64,000 bases of DNA from Ectobius pallidus (taxonomy: Eukaryota; Arthropoda; Insecta; Blattodea; Ectobiidae). A program made the translations under genes and the position numbers. This document shows, piece after piece, positions 40,972-52,849 of this stretch. The notes below the pieces were generated by a model. That model ran no database searches, was not told the DNA's origin, and saw only the letters and a list, made by a program, of their open reading frames with translations. The stretch is from NCBI GenBank assembly GCA_964059195.1, contig CAXKWD010000011.1, positions 15,660,978 through 15,724,977 of the forward strand. The letters run 5' to 3'. Every line of letters starts with the position of its first letter. The first letter of the stretch is position 1.

Positions 40972-41545
40972 TCCATATAATCTCCTTCCCCAGAAATCAC
41001 GTAAATCCATCATCATTTGACTGTCCAAACACATACTTAGTTCTCCTGTATTTTCATCAGGATGAGGAGATGCCATTTTAGGAAACTGAAAGCCACCAAT
41101 TGTATCTGTTAAAACCTTGCCATAAATTGCAAGAGGAGCAAGGAACTTCACAACAAAATTCTTCAAATTATCCAAGAACACTATCGGAGAAAGGCTCAAT
41201 CCTAAGTGGATCTTCCTATTATACTCCGGCTTCTCACTTAACATAACATAGAATGATGTCGTTCCTTGGGAATGTAAAATGTAAATTACTTTTTGTTTTG
41301 ATGTAATGTCGAGTATATGATCAATCATTGTAGGAATGTCAATTGTTCCAATCTCATGCCAGCTAAAAGACCAAAATTTTTTGGAGTCTCTAACTGATAG
41401 AGATAGCTGGCGTTGTGAAAATTTGGTTCCTCTTGCATTTCCCAGCCAAACATCATAACCTTCATCAGCCAAAGTGTATGCTTGTCGATCCGCTTTACAC
41501 TCTCTCCATACAATCTCCTTCCCCAGAAATCACATAAATCCATCC
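40972..41545 (-). pseudogene. Lipase fragment, left-arm segment d at the breakpoint
   Basis: One unit plus the end of another, stopping exactly at the inversion point. The nucleophile region reads LHSQG and lacks the first Gly. The open frame 40849-41472 continues into the LINE leader. Confidence 0.9.
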
Positions 41546-41946
41546 ACAATTGACATTCCTACAATGATTGATGATATACTCGACATTACATCAAAACAAA
41601 AAGTAATTTACATTGGACATTCCCAAGGAACGACATCATTCTATGTTATGTTAAGTGAGAAGCCGCAGTATAATAGGAAGATCCACTTAGGAGTGAGCCT
41701 TTCTCCGATAGTGTTTTTGGATAATTTGAAGAATTTTGTTGTGAAGTTCATGGCTCCTCTTGCAATTTATGGCAAGGTTTTAACAGATACAATTGGTGGC
41801 TTTCAGTTTCCTAAAATGGCATCTCCTCATCCTGATGAAAATACAGGAGAACTAAGTATGTGTTTGGACAGTCAAACGATGATGGATTTATGTGATTTCT
41901 GGGGAAGGAGATTATATGGAGAGAGTGTAAAGCGGATCGACAAGCA
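41546..41946 (+). pseudogene. Right-arm lipase unit R0 (partial)
   Basis: It begins inside the unit at IDIPTMIDDILD, immediately at the inversion point. GHSQGTTSFYVML is intact. There is a small change, KFMAPLA for KFLAPLA. Confidence 0.9.
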
Positions 41947-42480
41947 TACACTTTGGCTGATGAAGGTTATGATGTTTGGCTGGGAAATGAAAGAGGAACA
42001 AAATATTCACAACGCCACCTATCTCTATCAGTTAGAGACTCCAAAAAAATTTTGGTCTTTTAGCTGGCACGAGATTGGAACAATTTACATTCCTGCAATG
42101 ATTGATGATAGACTCGACATTACATCAAAACAAAAAGTAATTTACATTGGACATTCCCAAGGAACGACATCATTCTATGTTATGTTAAATGAGAAGCCGC
42201 AGTATAATAGGAAGATCCACTTAGGAGTGAGCCTTTCTCCGATAGTGTTCTTGGATAATTTGAAGAATTTTGTTGTGAAGTTCCTGGCTCCTCTTGCAAT
42301 TTATGGCAAGGTTTTAACAGATACAATTGGTGGCTTTCAGTTTCCTAAAATGGCATCTCCTCATCCTGATGAAAATACAGGAGAACTAAGTATGTGTTTG
42401 AACAGTCAAACGATGATGGATTTATGTGATTTCTGGGGAAGGAGATTATATGGAGAGAGTGTAAAGCGGATCGACAAGCA
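41947..42480 (+). pseudogene. Right-arm lipase unit R1
   Basis: It has LGNERG in place of LGNARG and LNEKP in place of LSEKP. One extra A in the run at about 42043-42050 happens to join R0 and R1 in one 386-codon frame, but the N-terminal part of R1 is then read in the wrong frame. Confidence 0.9.
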
Positions 42481-43013
42481 TACACTTTGGCTGATGAAGG
42501 TTATGATGTTTGGCTGGGAAATGCAAGAGGAACAAAATATTCACAACGCCACCTATCTCTATCAGTTAGAGACTCCAAAAAATTTTGGTCTTTTACCTGG
42601 CACGAGATTGGAACAATTGACATTCCTGCAATGATTGATAATAGACTCGACATTACATCAAAACAAAAAGTAATTTACATTGGACATTCCCAAGGAACGA
42701 CATCATTCTATGTTATGTTAAATGAGAAGCCGCAGTATAATAGGAAGATCCACTTAGGAGTGAGCCTTTCTCCGATAGTGTTCTTGGATAATTTGAAGAA
42801 TTTTGTTGTGAAGTTCCTGGCTCCTCTTGCAATTTATGGCAAGGTTTTAACAGATACAATTGGTGGCTTTCAGTTTCCTAAAATGGCATCTCCTCATCCT
42901 GATGAAAATACAGGAGAACTAAGTATGTGTTTGAACAGTCAAACGATGATGGATTTATGTGATTTCTGGGGAAGGAGATTATATGGAGAGAGTGTAAAGC
43001 GGATCGACAAGCA
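42481..43013 (+). pseudogene. Right-arm lipase unit R2
   Basis: Complete open unit, GHSQG intact, with FTWHEIG and LNEKP variants and CLNSQ for CLDSQ. LNEKP is shared with R1 and CLNSQ with R1 and R3, indicating local unit-by-unit duplication. Confidence 0.92.
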
Positions 43014-43545
43014 TACACTTTGGCTGATGAAGGTTATGATTTTGGATGGGAAATGCAAGAGGAACAAAATATTCACAACGCCACCTATCTCTATCAGTTA
43101 GAGACTCCAAAAAATTTTCGTCTTTTAGCTGGCACGAGATTGGAACAATTGACATTCCTACAATGATTGATGATATACTCGACATTATATCAAAACAAAA
43201 AGTAATTTACATTGGACATTCCCAAGGAACAACATCATTCTATGTTATGTTAAGTGAGAAGCCGCAGTATAATAGGAAGATCCACTTAGTAGTGAGCCTT
43301 TCTGCGATAGTGTTCTTGGATAATTTGAAGAATATTGTTGTGAAGTTCCTGGCTCCTCTTGCAATTTATGGCAAGGTTTTAACAGATACATATGGTGGCT
43401 TTCAGTTTCCTAAAATGGCATCTCCTCATCCTGATGAAAATACAGGAGAACTAAGTATGTGTTTGAACAGTCAAACGATGATGGATTTATGTGATTTCTG
43501 GGGAAGGAGATTATATGGAGAGAGTGTAAAGCGGATCGACAAGCA
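43014..43545 (+). pseudogene. Right-arm lipase unit R3
   Basis: GHSQG intact. The GYDVWLG codons are disturbed (GATTTTGGATGGG). Other changes: LVVSLSAIV, NIVVKF, DTYGGF. It carries CLNSQ as in R1 and R2. Confidence 0.9.
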
Positions 43546-44078
43546 TACACTTTGGCTGATGAAGGTTATGATGTTTGGCTGGGAAATGCAAGAGGAACAA
43601 AATATTCACAACGCCACCTATCTCTATTAGTTAGAGACTCTAAAAAATTTTGGTCTTCTAGCTGGCATGAGATTGGAACAATTGACATTCCTACAATGAT
43701 TGATGATATACTCGACATTACATCAAAACAAAAAGTAATTTACATTGGACATTCCCTAGGAACGACATCATTCTAAGTTATGTTAAGTGAGAAGCCGCAG
43801 TATAATAGGAAGATCCACTTAGGAGTGAGCCTTTCTCCGAGAGTGTTCTTGGATAATTTGAAGAATTTTGTTGTGAAGTTCCTGGCTCCTCTTGCAATTT
43901 ATGGCAAGGTTTTAACAGATACAATTGGTGGCTTTCAGTTTCCTAAAATGGCATCTCCTCATCCTGATGAAAATACAGGAGAACTAAGTATGTGTTTGGA
44001 CAGTCAAACGATGATGGATTTATGTGATTTCTGGGGAAGGAGATTATATGGAGAGAGTGTAAAGCGGATCGATAAGCA
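43546..44078 (+). pseudogene. Right-arm lipase unit R4, nonsense after the active site
   Basis: It reads GHSLGTTSF, then TAA in place of the Tyr codon at about 43774. So the Gln after the nucleophile is Leu and the unit is cut. Confidence 0.9.
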
Positions 44079-44614
44079 TACACTTTGGCTGATCAAGGTT
44101 ATGATGTTTGGCTGGGAAATGCAAGAGGAACAAAATATTCACAACGCCACCTATCTCTATCAGTTAGAGACTCCAAAAAATTTTCGTCTTTTAGCTGGCA
44201 CGAGATTGGAACAATTGACATTCCTACAATGATTGATGATAGACTCGACATTACATCAAAACAAAAAGTAATTTACATTGGACATTCCCAAGGAACGACA
44301 TCATTCTATGTTATGTTAAGTGAGAAGCCGCAGTATAATAGGAAGATCCACTTAGGAGCGAGCCTTTCTCCGATAGTGTTCTTGGATAATTTGAAATATT
44401 TTGTTGTGAAGTTCCTGGCTCCTCTTGCAATTTATGGCAAGGTTTTAACAGATACAATTGGTGGCTTTCAGTTTCCTAAAATGGCATCTCCTCATCATCC
44501 TGATGAAAATACAGGAGAACTAAGTATGTGTTTGGACAGTCAAACGATGATGGATTTATGTGATTTCTGGGGAAGGAGATTATATGGAGAGAGTGTAAAG
44601 CGGATCGACAAGCA
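44079..44614 (+). pseudogene. Right-arm lipase unit R5
   Basis: ADQGYDV, GASLSP and LKYFVVKF variants, plus a 3-bp expansion (SPHHPDE), giving a 536-bp spacing. GHSQG intact. Confidence 0.9.
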
Positions 44615-45144
44615 TACACATTGGCTGATGTAGGTTATGATGTTTGGCTGGGAAATGCAAGAGGAACAAAATATCCACAACGCCACCTATCTCTATCAGT
44701 TAGAGACTCTAAATTTTGGTCTTTTAGCTGGCATGTGATTGGAACAATTGACATTCCTACAATGATTGATGATATACTCGACATTACATCAAAACAAAAA
44801 GTAATTTACATTGGACATTCCCAAGGAACGACATCATTCTATGTTATGTTAAGTGAGAAGCCGCAGTATAATAGGAAGATCCACTTAGGAGTGAGGCTTT
44901 CTCCGATAGTGTTCTTGGATAATTTGAAGAATTTTGTTGTGAAGTTCCTGGCTCCTCTTGCAATTTATGGCAAGGTTTTAACAGATACAATTGGTGGCTT
45001 TCAGTTTCCTAAAATGGCATCTCCTCATCCTGATGAAAATACAGGAGAACTAAGTATGTGTTTGGACAGTCAAACGATGATGGATTTATGTGATTTCTGG
45101 GGAAGGAGATTATATGGAGAGAGTGTAAAGCGGATCGACAAGCA
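44615..45144 (+). pseudogene. Right-arm lipase unit R6
   Basis: ADVGYDV, KYPQRH and WHVIGT variants. A 3-bp loss (DSKFW for DSKKFW) gives a 530-bp spacing. GHSQG intact. Confidence 0.9.
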
Positions 45145-45677
45145 TACCCTTTGGCTGATGAAGGTTATGATGTTAGGCTGGGAAATGCAAGAGGAACAAA
45201 ATATTCACAACGCCACCTATCTCTATCAGTTAGAGACTCTAAAAAATTTTGGTCTTCTAGCTGGCATGAGATTGGAACAATTGACATTCCTACAATGATT
45301 GATGATATACTCGACATTACATCAAAACAAAAAGTAATTTACATTGGACATTCCCAAGGAACAACATCATTCTATGTTATGTTAAGTGAGAAGCCGCAGT
45401 ATAATAGGAAGATCCACTTAGGAGTGAGCCTTTCTCCGATAGTGTTCTTGGATAATTTGAAGAATTTTGTTGTGACGTTCCTGGCTCCTCTTGCAATTTA
45501 TGGCAAGGTTTTAACAGATACAATTGGTGGCTTTCAGTTTCCTAAAATGGCATCTCCTCATCCTGATGAAAATACAAGAGAACTAAGTATGTGTTTGGAC
45601 AGTCAAACGATGATGGATTTATGTGATTTCTGGGGAAGGAGATTATATGGAGAGAGTGTAAAGCGGATCGATAAGCA
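45145..45677 (+). pseudogene. Right-arm lipase unit R7
   Basis: VRLGNARG and FVVTFLAPL variants; GHSQG intact. Its frame runs on into R8 and the inserted LINE. Confidence 0.9.
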
Positions 45678-47668
45678 TACACTTTGGCTGATGAAGGTTA
45701 TGTTTGGCTGGGAAATGCAAGAGGAACAAAATATTCACAACGCCACCTATCTCTATCAGTTAGAGACTCCAAAAAATTTTGGTGTTTTAGCTGGCATGAG
45801 ATTGGAACAATTGACATTCCTAAAGAAGAAGAAATGTGCCAAGATGTGTAGTGATCACAGAACTATCAGCTTGCTATCTCACGTAGGAAAAATTGTGGCA
45901 CGGATACTAACTAGAAGACTGGAAAGAAGAATAGAAGACGTAATAGGAGAAGACCAATTTGGTTTCCGGAAAGGAAAAGGAACTAGAGATGCAATTGGAA
46001 TGCTAAGGATTATATCAGAGAGAGTTTTAGCGGTCAACGAAGAAGTGTGTGTCTGCTTTATTGATTGGCAAAAAGCTTTTGACCGAGTGAACTGGGAAAA
46101 GGTTATGGACATACTCACAAAAATAGGCATTGACTGGAAGGACAGGAGACTAATCCGCAATTTGTACCTGGGACAAAAAGTGAAAGTGCGTCTAGAACAT
46201 GGAGTGACCAACAGTGTAGAAATAGGAAGAGGTGTGCGTCAAGGATGTTGTATGTCACCCATCTTGTTCAACTTTTATGGAGACTGGCTAGCAAAAGAAG
46301 CCTTAGAAGGAGTTAGGGATTTTGTGATAGGAGGATACGCTATTAACACCATCAAATATGCGGACGACCTGGTGATTCTGGCAAAGAAACAAGAAATATT
46401 GCAAGGAATGATTGACAGGCTGGTGGAAACAGGAAGAAAGTATGGAATGGAAATCAACATAGGTAAATCGAAGGTGATGAGGATATCGAAGAGAGAAGAG
46501 CCGCTTCAAATTATCATGGGAAATCAAGAATTAGAGAACGTGAACCAGTTCAAATACTTAGGAAGTGTACTGACGAAAGATGCCTATTGCACCAAGGAGA
46601 TAAGATCAAGAATTGCCATGGCCAAGAAAGCATTTATGAAGAAGAGAACTCTGCTAACTAGTAGTCTGAACCTAGAGCTACGTAAAAACCTGGTGAAGTG
46701 TTATATTTGGAGTATTGCTTTGTATGGATCAGAGACATGGACTTTGAGGAAATTAGAGAAGAAATATTTAGAAAGTTTTGAAATGTGGTGCTGGAGACAG
46801 ATAGAAAATATAAAGTGGATGGACATGGTGACAAACGAAGAGGTTCTGAGTAGAGTGGGTGAGAAGAAGTCAATCATACACACAATTCGTCAGAGGAAAG
46901 CAAACTGGATTGGGAACATTCTCAGAAGGAACTGCTTATTACATGATGTCGTAGAAGGAAGATTGGAGGGTACAACTAGACTTGGAAGAAGAAGAATTCA
47001 GCTGTTGGACGATTTAAGGGAAAAGCGGAAATATTGGATGCTGAAGGAGGAAGCAGAGGATAGACAGTTTTGGAAAACAAAATTCGCATACCAAGTTTGA
47101 AAACCTGCCGGAAGGCAGAATACTTACTACTACTACTACTACAATGATTGGTGATATAGCCTACTCGACATTACATCAAAACAAAAAGTAATTTACATTG
47201 GACATTCCCAAGGAACAACATCATTCTATGTTACGTTAAGTGAGAAGCCGCAGTATAATAGGAAGATCCACTTAGGAGTGAGCCTTTCTCCGATAGTGTT
47301 CTTGGATAATTTGAAGAATTTTGTTGTGAAGTTCCTGGCTCCTCTTGCAATTTATGGCAAGGTTTTAACAGATACAATTGGTGGCTTTCAGTTTCCTAAA
47401 ATGGCATCTCCTCATCCTGATGAAAATACAGGAGAACTAGGTATGTGTTTGGACAGTCAAACGATGATGGATTTATGTGATTTCTGGGGAAGGAGATTAT
47501 ATGGAGAGAGTGTAAAGTGGATCGACAAGCATACACTTTGGCTGATGAAGGTTATGATGTTTGGCTGGGAAATGCAAGAGGAACAAAATATTCACAACGC
47601 CACCTATCTCTATCAGTTAGAGACTCTAAATTTTGGTATTTTAGCTGGCATGAGATTGGAACAATTGA
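45678..47668 (+). pseudogene. Right-arm lipase unit R8, split by a LINE
   Basis: The 5' part (45678-45832) has lost 3 bp at GYD-V. The LINE sits in the codons after TIDIP, and the unit resumes at 47139 with a 4-bp insertion (GCCT near 47160), then ends at about 47668 where lipase similarity stops. Confidence 0.88.
45833..47140 (+). mobile_element. 5'-truncated LINE with an open reverse transcriptase
   Basis: About 420 codons encode RT motifs in order: FGFRKGKGTRDAI, CFIDWQKAFDRVNW, GRGVRQGCCMSPILF, the catalytic KYADDLVIL, then YGSETWTLRKLEKK and the C-terminal LLDDLREKRKYWMLKEEAED. The 3' end is a short UTR with a (TAC)n tail. The endonuclease is missing. It differs from the left-arm LINE. 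The frame is fully open and happens to be fused with the upstream lipase frame. Confidence 0.93.
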
Positions 47669-47669
47669 T

Positions 47670-49030
47670 ATTCATTTCTATTTCATTGTGCGTTACATTA
47701 GTTTACTATTTTTGAAGAGTTATGAATAAAATGTTTAATATATATATTAAAAGAACCGTAACAGCTTATAAGCTGCCCCTTCAAATCTGCCGCCCTAGGC
47801 AGCTGCCTAGTCTGCCTAGGCTTAAATATGGCACTGGTGTACTACAAGGAACAGTGGTAGCCTGGGTCTTCAAACCAGAATACACCACTGATGTAATCTC
47901 AACTTCCAGAGCTAAACAACGAGTGGACTTTTAATGACTCACTTGAATTCTAGCATGAATATTGTTAAGAATTTTTTGAATCAAGAGTTTTATGAGGAGG
48001 ACATGATTTTTTCTTATTTTAAACTGTGCCTCTTTGTTGCCACTTTCTAAACAGTCTTAATACACTAGGTTTTGAAGCTGTATTACTTTCAGGATAATGT
48101 GTTTGAAATTTGTGAATGCACCTTTCATACAATTTTCTTTCTCCCGAAAATAGGTTTCAGAAATGAAAATGGTCTGTTGAATGGAAATTACATCTTACAA
48201 ACACCGTAATCTTTACAAACACACAAAATCCATTGTTGATAGCCGACTGAAGTTGTAGTTGTACTGTGGAGACACCCCTTTTGTTTCACACTGTATAAGT
48301 ACGTGTTTGTGCAGGAAAGAAGAAATTATATTCTAAATCCTTGAAGATGTAGTTTAATGAAACCAGAGGAATAAATTTGATAAACATACATAAGTGACCT
48401 TGAAACTTTTCAATCAGTTGAATGTAGTTATTATCAAAGAAATGGGTCAATGACGTTAGTAAACCTAATATTAGAGCAATTTATCATTCATACTCCCCTA
48501 AGATTTGAATAATTTTTGCAATATTCCTGAACAGAAATAATATTACTTATGTTCTAGATATGAAACTTATTCTACCATATTTTTAGAAGACAGCAACTAA
48601 ATAAAGATTAAACATTAAAATTAAAATAAAAACTAAATACAGGGAATTTGAATGAATTTACATCATTTGTACCACACTTTTGTATTTTGTTCCACTTATA
48701 TGTGTTGCTGCATTTAACTTAGATTTTTTTTAAAAGAAACATTACAGGCACTAGAAAAAATTTGGATTTGTCAAAGCAATGTGAATGCATACCTTAATAC
48801 TGCCACTACTTTGTTAGAATTTAAATACCAATGTTGTTTAACACTTTGAAGCCCATGTTAAAGCTATACTTTGGGCTGCTGAAAGCTGTGAAAGACCCAT
48901 GCCCAATCGGGTTGTTGTATTTAGTAACACATTTTGCTCAGGGATTCCATCTCAACCCGTACGTTTATGGTAACATCCCATGAATGTTTTCCAATTTTGC
49001 CGATGTCCTCAATGGAACGAGAAACAAATC
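47670..49030. other. No gene recognised
   Basis: AT-rich sequence right of the array. A short palindrome (CTAGGCAGCTGCCTAG) lies near 47792-47807. Confidence 0.4.
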
Positions 49031-49032
49031 GT

Positions 49033-49253
49033 CGTTGATACTGCAATACGTCATATGTAAAAAATTGCCATTTTTAATTTTAGTGGTTTTGTGATCAAAA
49101 TGATCAGACCTTACCTTCTTGTAATTTTAATTTTAGTGCTTTTGTGATCAAAATGACCAAATCTACCTTCTTGTAAGAAGCACTATGAAGTGCACAAAAG
49201 CACTAAAATTATAATGGCATTTTTTTTACATACGACGTATTGCAATATCAACG
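49033..49253. mobile_element. 221-bp palindromic MITE-like element
   Basis: CGTTGATACTGCAATACGTC at 49033 and its near inverse ending at 49253; arms of about 50 bp. Inside, a 58-bp block ('ttttgtgatcaaaatga') is tandemly duplicated. Confidence 0.78.
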
Positions 49254-50057
49254 ATGAAATGCACAGCAAAACAGTTAACATGAGTCCCACTGAGTGTCAT
49301 TTTCCTCACAATTGTTCTGTCTGACTTCATACATTTTTAAACTGATTTTGACTCCCAAGTTTGCTCGATTTAATTAAACATGCCAAGATTCCTCAAGGAA
49401 AAGACTATGTTAGACATAGCCTATTTAGAAGCTATAGAAGATGAATTCTTGTCAGGCTTACTGTACTGTATCTTATGTAAATATTTTTATTTCTAATTTT
49501 CAACACTTCTAAACAATATAAGAACCTCTGTATTTAATTACGTTATATGAAAACGACTGATGAAGTATTCTCTTCATAATCTGCACAGCTTTATTATACA
49601 TATTAAGTACATTTCTAACAATGGCACTTTGAAAAGTCTATAATCTTCAGAGTTTCTGGGACTCACAGTTACGGTATATGGCTTCAAATTGCTAACAGAC
49701 TTGGTTCAAAATTACAGTGGCCCACACATAAAAATGTAATGTATTTCTTTTCAAAGTATTTAATTTAAAGTATAAATTGTGCAGCTTATTGTTTTACTTT
49801 ATTTCTATTTTCTATACAGCAAGTGGGCAGCAAACCTGGTAGCAGGGTTAAAAACAATAAGTTACACACGGCTATACAATGCACAATAATGTTGTCGTAG
49901 TGTTGTTTTGTGATGTTTCTATAAGAAACCATTTTGACAACAAAATTTAACACTACAATGGGCATAATCCCAATTACGGGGATCAATTCACGCGATATTC
50001 ACATTTCTACGGACTGTGTGATTTTTTTTGTTTATGAGCGATACACGGTTACCAACT

Positions 50058-50165
50058 GTTAGGTTAGGATCGTTTATGTTAGTTAAGGAGCAATATACTG
50101 AATACCTCCGATGTTTTGTTAGGTTAGGAACGTTTATGTTAGTTAAGGAGCAATATACTGAATAG
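50058..50165. repeat. Two tandem 60-bp units
   Basis: GTTAGGTTAGGA at 50058 recurs at 50118, with 46 of 60 bases strongly conserved ('gttaaggagcaatatactga'). It includes two TTAGG words, too few to call telomeric. Confidence 0.88.
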
Positions 50166-50832
50166 CACAACCACCATTTCTTACGAGCAGCTAGTGGCTT
50201 GTACCTTTGTAGGTTTGTCACACTGTTCATCCACAATCATATCTTGTTTAGTGATATGACGTCACACCTTCAACGTCCAATCAGGAGGACGAGGTCAGAA
50301 AAATGGTGGAGAAGAAGGGAGTTTTCGCTAGATCGTGATATAAAAGAAAGTGTATCAATTAGGGCGGGTGGGTTGGACCAAATCATTCGCCAAGACAACA
50401 TCTCCTCTCCACACATCTATCTATAACAAAACTCGTGTGATATAAGTGTTTTATGAAGAGAATCTCGGTTCTAAAAAATGGTCCCCGTAGATGGGATTTT
50501 ACCCTATAATGCTATAACAGTCAGAAGAAACCTCCTGCATGTGGCTTCAGCCAACTGCAGAAAACCTGAGTGGGGTGACTTCTACATCACATTAGCATGC
50601 AAAGTATTACAATAATATTTATTATTATTATTAAAATAGTTATTTCCAACCATAAAACCATGCAACTTATTAGTGTTAAAAATTAAAAGACAGTTTTGCT
50701 GGAATACTAAGATTAAATACTAGAGAATTCCAGAAATATGGTGGATAAATATTTTTAAAACATTAAATTGTAAATAAAAAGCTTACAGACCACTGGAAAT
50801 TTGAAGTCACAGGAATCACAATACAAGTGCAG

Positions 50833-51537
50833 TAATGTATTTACCTGGATATAAGCTGCCCCTGAATTTAAGCCGCACCTGCCTTTTTAACACTAAAGGG
50901 AAACTAATGAAATTAACCCCAAAGTGAAATAATAAACTGTCACCTTTTCATAACACTAAAGTAACACATTTCTTAGCTGAAATAGGTCTGAAATAAGATC
51001 AGCTGACTTAACATGTAAAATTCAAATTTTATTTCATCAAACATTAAATAAAACTGATGGGAAAGAAAATATAAATCAATACTTTACCCTTAATGTGGCT
51101 TTGAACGTTGAATTTCCCGCTATTTTTCATAACTGCATTTTCAACTAATATCACCACTATTTGCATTTCTGGCGAGATTCTTAACATTTGAGCAGCTCAC
51201 AATACACCCATATTCCGCAATACCGCTATAAAAAATGATAAAATACGCAAAACACATCCTAAAATGAATAACACTTGCTTACGCCTTTTCTACGATGCTT
51301 CAGTTAAAAACTATGTATTTCCGATCTTGAATCGAAAATCCTGGAGATTCGAGATAATCGATAGGTGTCGGACTTTGAAGACGGGAACCGGCCGCGGTAG
51401 ATCAATCGGCTATATTGTACACATTTTCACCATCATTGCCTGAAACCACTTGTACGCGATTTTAAACTGCTTGCATTTTTCGCTGGGCTTAATCAAGGCA
51501 AAAAAGTGCTGCTCATATTCGGATAAATAAGGTATTT
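50833..51537. mobile_element. Family E element, long form (about 700 bp)
   Basis: The left end has TGTATTTACCTGGATATAAG and the right end the inverse of CATATTCGGATAAATAAGGT. The subterminal words 'aagccgcacctgcc' and 'aaagtgaaataataaa' also occur in the shorter relative at 52850. No coding capacity. Confidence 0.65.
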
Positions 51538-51594
51538 TCTTATTAACAATAATACTGTTTCATATGATAACTTACTATTACAAGAATGACTTAA

Positions 51595-51757
51595 AAAAAC
51601 TCCCTTGCGCTACATCCCTGAACGGACTAGGCCTACCACCCGACCGCTGCGTCATCTAAAACGGCAGATGGCAGAATTGGGGGGATATGGTCAGCATGCC
51701 GACACCCACGGCCGTTTATGGTGGTTTTCATGACTGGAGCCGCTACTTCTCTATCAA
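51595..51757 (-). repeat. SINE family A, copy 4, 5'-truncated
   Basis: AAGAATGACTTAA is duplicated at 51582-51594 and 51760-51772. It covers only the 3' half of family A (no tRNA head), and similarity to copy 1 is high. The missing 5' end fits incomplete reverse transcription. Confidence 0.9.
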
Positions 51758-51774
51758 ACAAGAATGACTTAAGC

Positions 51775-52845
51775 TACCATATTATATCTATAATCATTTT
51801 TATTATACATTTTATAGCTTATTTATCTTTTAGTAAGGCACAGAATTTTAGAATAAAATATTTATGCCCAAATGTAATTGCAGAGGAAAGTCCCCTAAGC
51901 TACCAAGCAGTTGAGCCACTGAAGATCATATGCAGGAGGTTTGCCCATGCATTATAGCTGTGAAAACACCGAATATTGAAATATTGTGTTACCACACACA
52001 ACTCTTAGTTGTAACAGAAATAAATGTTTTACACCAGACTTAGAAAAAGACATACACTAATCAACACAGATAATGACCTCAAAATAGTAGCAACCTTTTC
52101 TTACTTTTGTTTTTTCTTTCTTAGGGTTAAAAAAGTTTACTTTATCAGTTACATGAAAGCTCTTTATAAGCCTAAGCTCATTAATCAATCCCATAATAAT
52201 ACAAAGCCATTCTTTATCTACTAGCCACAATCCAACCAGAGCACGAGTGGCAGGACTCAACTTTTTCTGGCTGCTTGGTACATCAAGCAGAAAATTCAAG
52301 TTTGCACCGTTAATACTTGTGCCAAAGTCAATTATTGTCACAACAGCATGGTACAATTTTGCTACCACTTCTCATTTTTGTACTGAACTTTTCTCAAACT
52401 GACAAAAAAACTGAAATAGAATATGAAACTCAAGCCATTCAGATGTATTATTTATCAAGAATATAAAAATATATCCATTAATAATAATAGTAAGGTAATA
52501 TAATGCAATGAAGCAAAAAATGGATATAATTTTGATACACAAAGTGTACATAACATTCATTTTACACAAAGGCAGAATTTACTTGCAAAATAATAAATAA
52601 CATATTTTTGGTGTAGTCTGACTAATTTTCATTCAGATTCACAATACTGTGCACCACTTTCATAGTTATTAAACACAATTGTCATTCTAGAGTGGTCTGC
52701 TTCGCCGCTATAAAGCTTTATTTTAATATACCTAACTTAAAACTATGAAGTTAGAAAAGGTCCTGAAGGCATTTTTAAAGATTAGTGGAAGAATAATTAA
52801 AGCGATAATGTGATGGTACAGTCGTTGTGACAACGATAAACAAAA
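51775..52845. other. No gene recognised
   Basis: AT-rich, no motif seen. Confidence 0.4.
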
Positions 52846-52849
52846 TACT

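Larger units (their letters stand above)
34683..47668. repeat. Inverted tandem array of a lipase gene fragment (13 kb)
   Basis: A unit of about 533 bp encodes the middle of an insect acid lipase: GYDVWLGNARGTKYSQRH, FWSFSWHEIGTIDIP, IGHSQGTTSFYVML, then to DLCDFWGRRLYGE. About six units run on the - strand (34683-41545) and nine on the + strand (41546-47668). The arms are head-to-head around 41545/41546. Spacing of one landmark (GGTTATGAT) on the right is 534, 533, 532, 533, 536, 530 and 533 bp. The fragment holds the nucleophile Ser but not the Asp and His expected further C-terminal in the family, and has no introns, so a cDNA-derived origin is likely. Confidence 0.93.

Noticed and set aside
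41474..42634. 386-codon frame as a two-domain lipase
   Set aside because: The start lies in antisense lipase sequence across the inversion point, and the link between units reads lipase DNA in the wrong frame. One extra A in a homopolymer creates the long frame.
45151..47100. 649-codon open frame as a lipase-reverse transcriptase fusion gene
   Set aside because: It is explained by a 5'-truncated LINE landing in frame in a tandem lipase fragment. There is no promoter, start context or lipase C-terminus.
34683..47668. Tandem cluster of functional lipase genes
   Set aside because: Every unit is the same internal 533-bp fragment without signal peptide, N-terminal lid region or the C-terminal catalytic Asp and His region. 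Units are out of frame with each other.
41546..47668. CRISPR-like repeat array
   Set aside because: Units are contiguous 533-bp gene fragments with no spacers, in a eukaryotic sequence.
50058..50165. Interstitial telomere repeat (TTAGG)n
   Set aside because: Only two TTAGG words per 60-bp unit; the period is 60, not 5.
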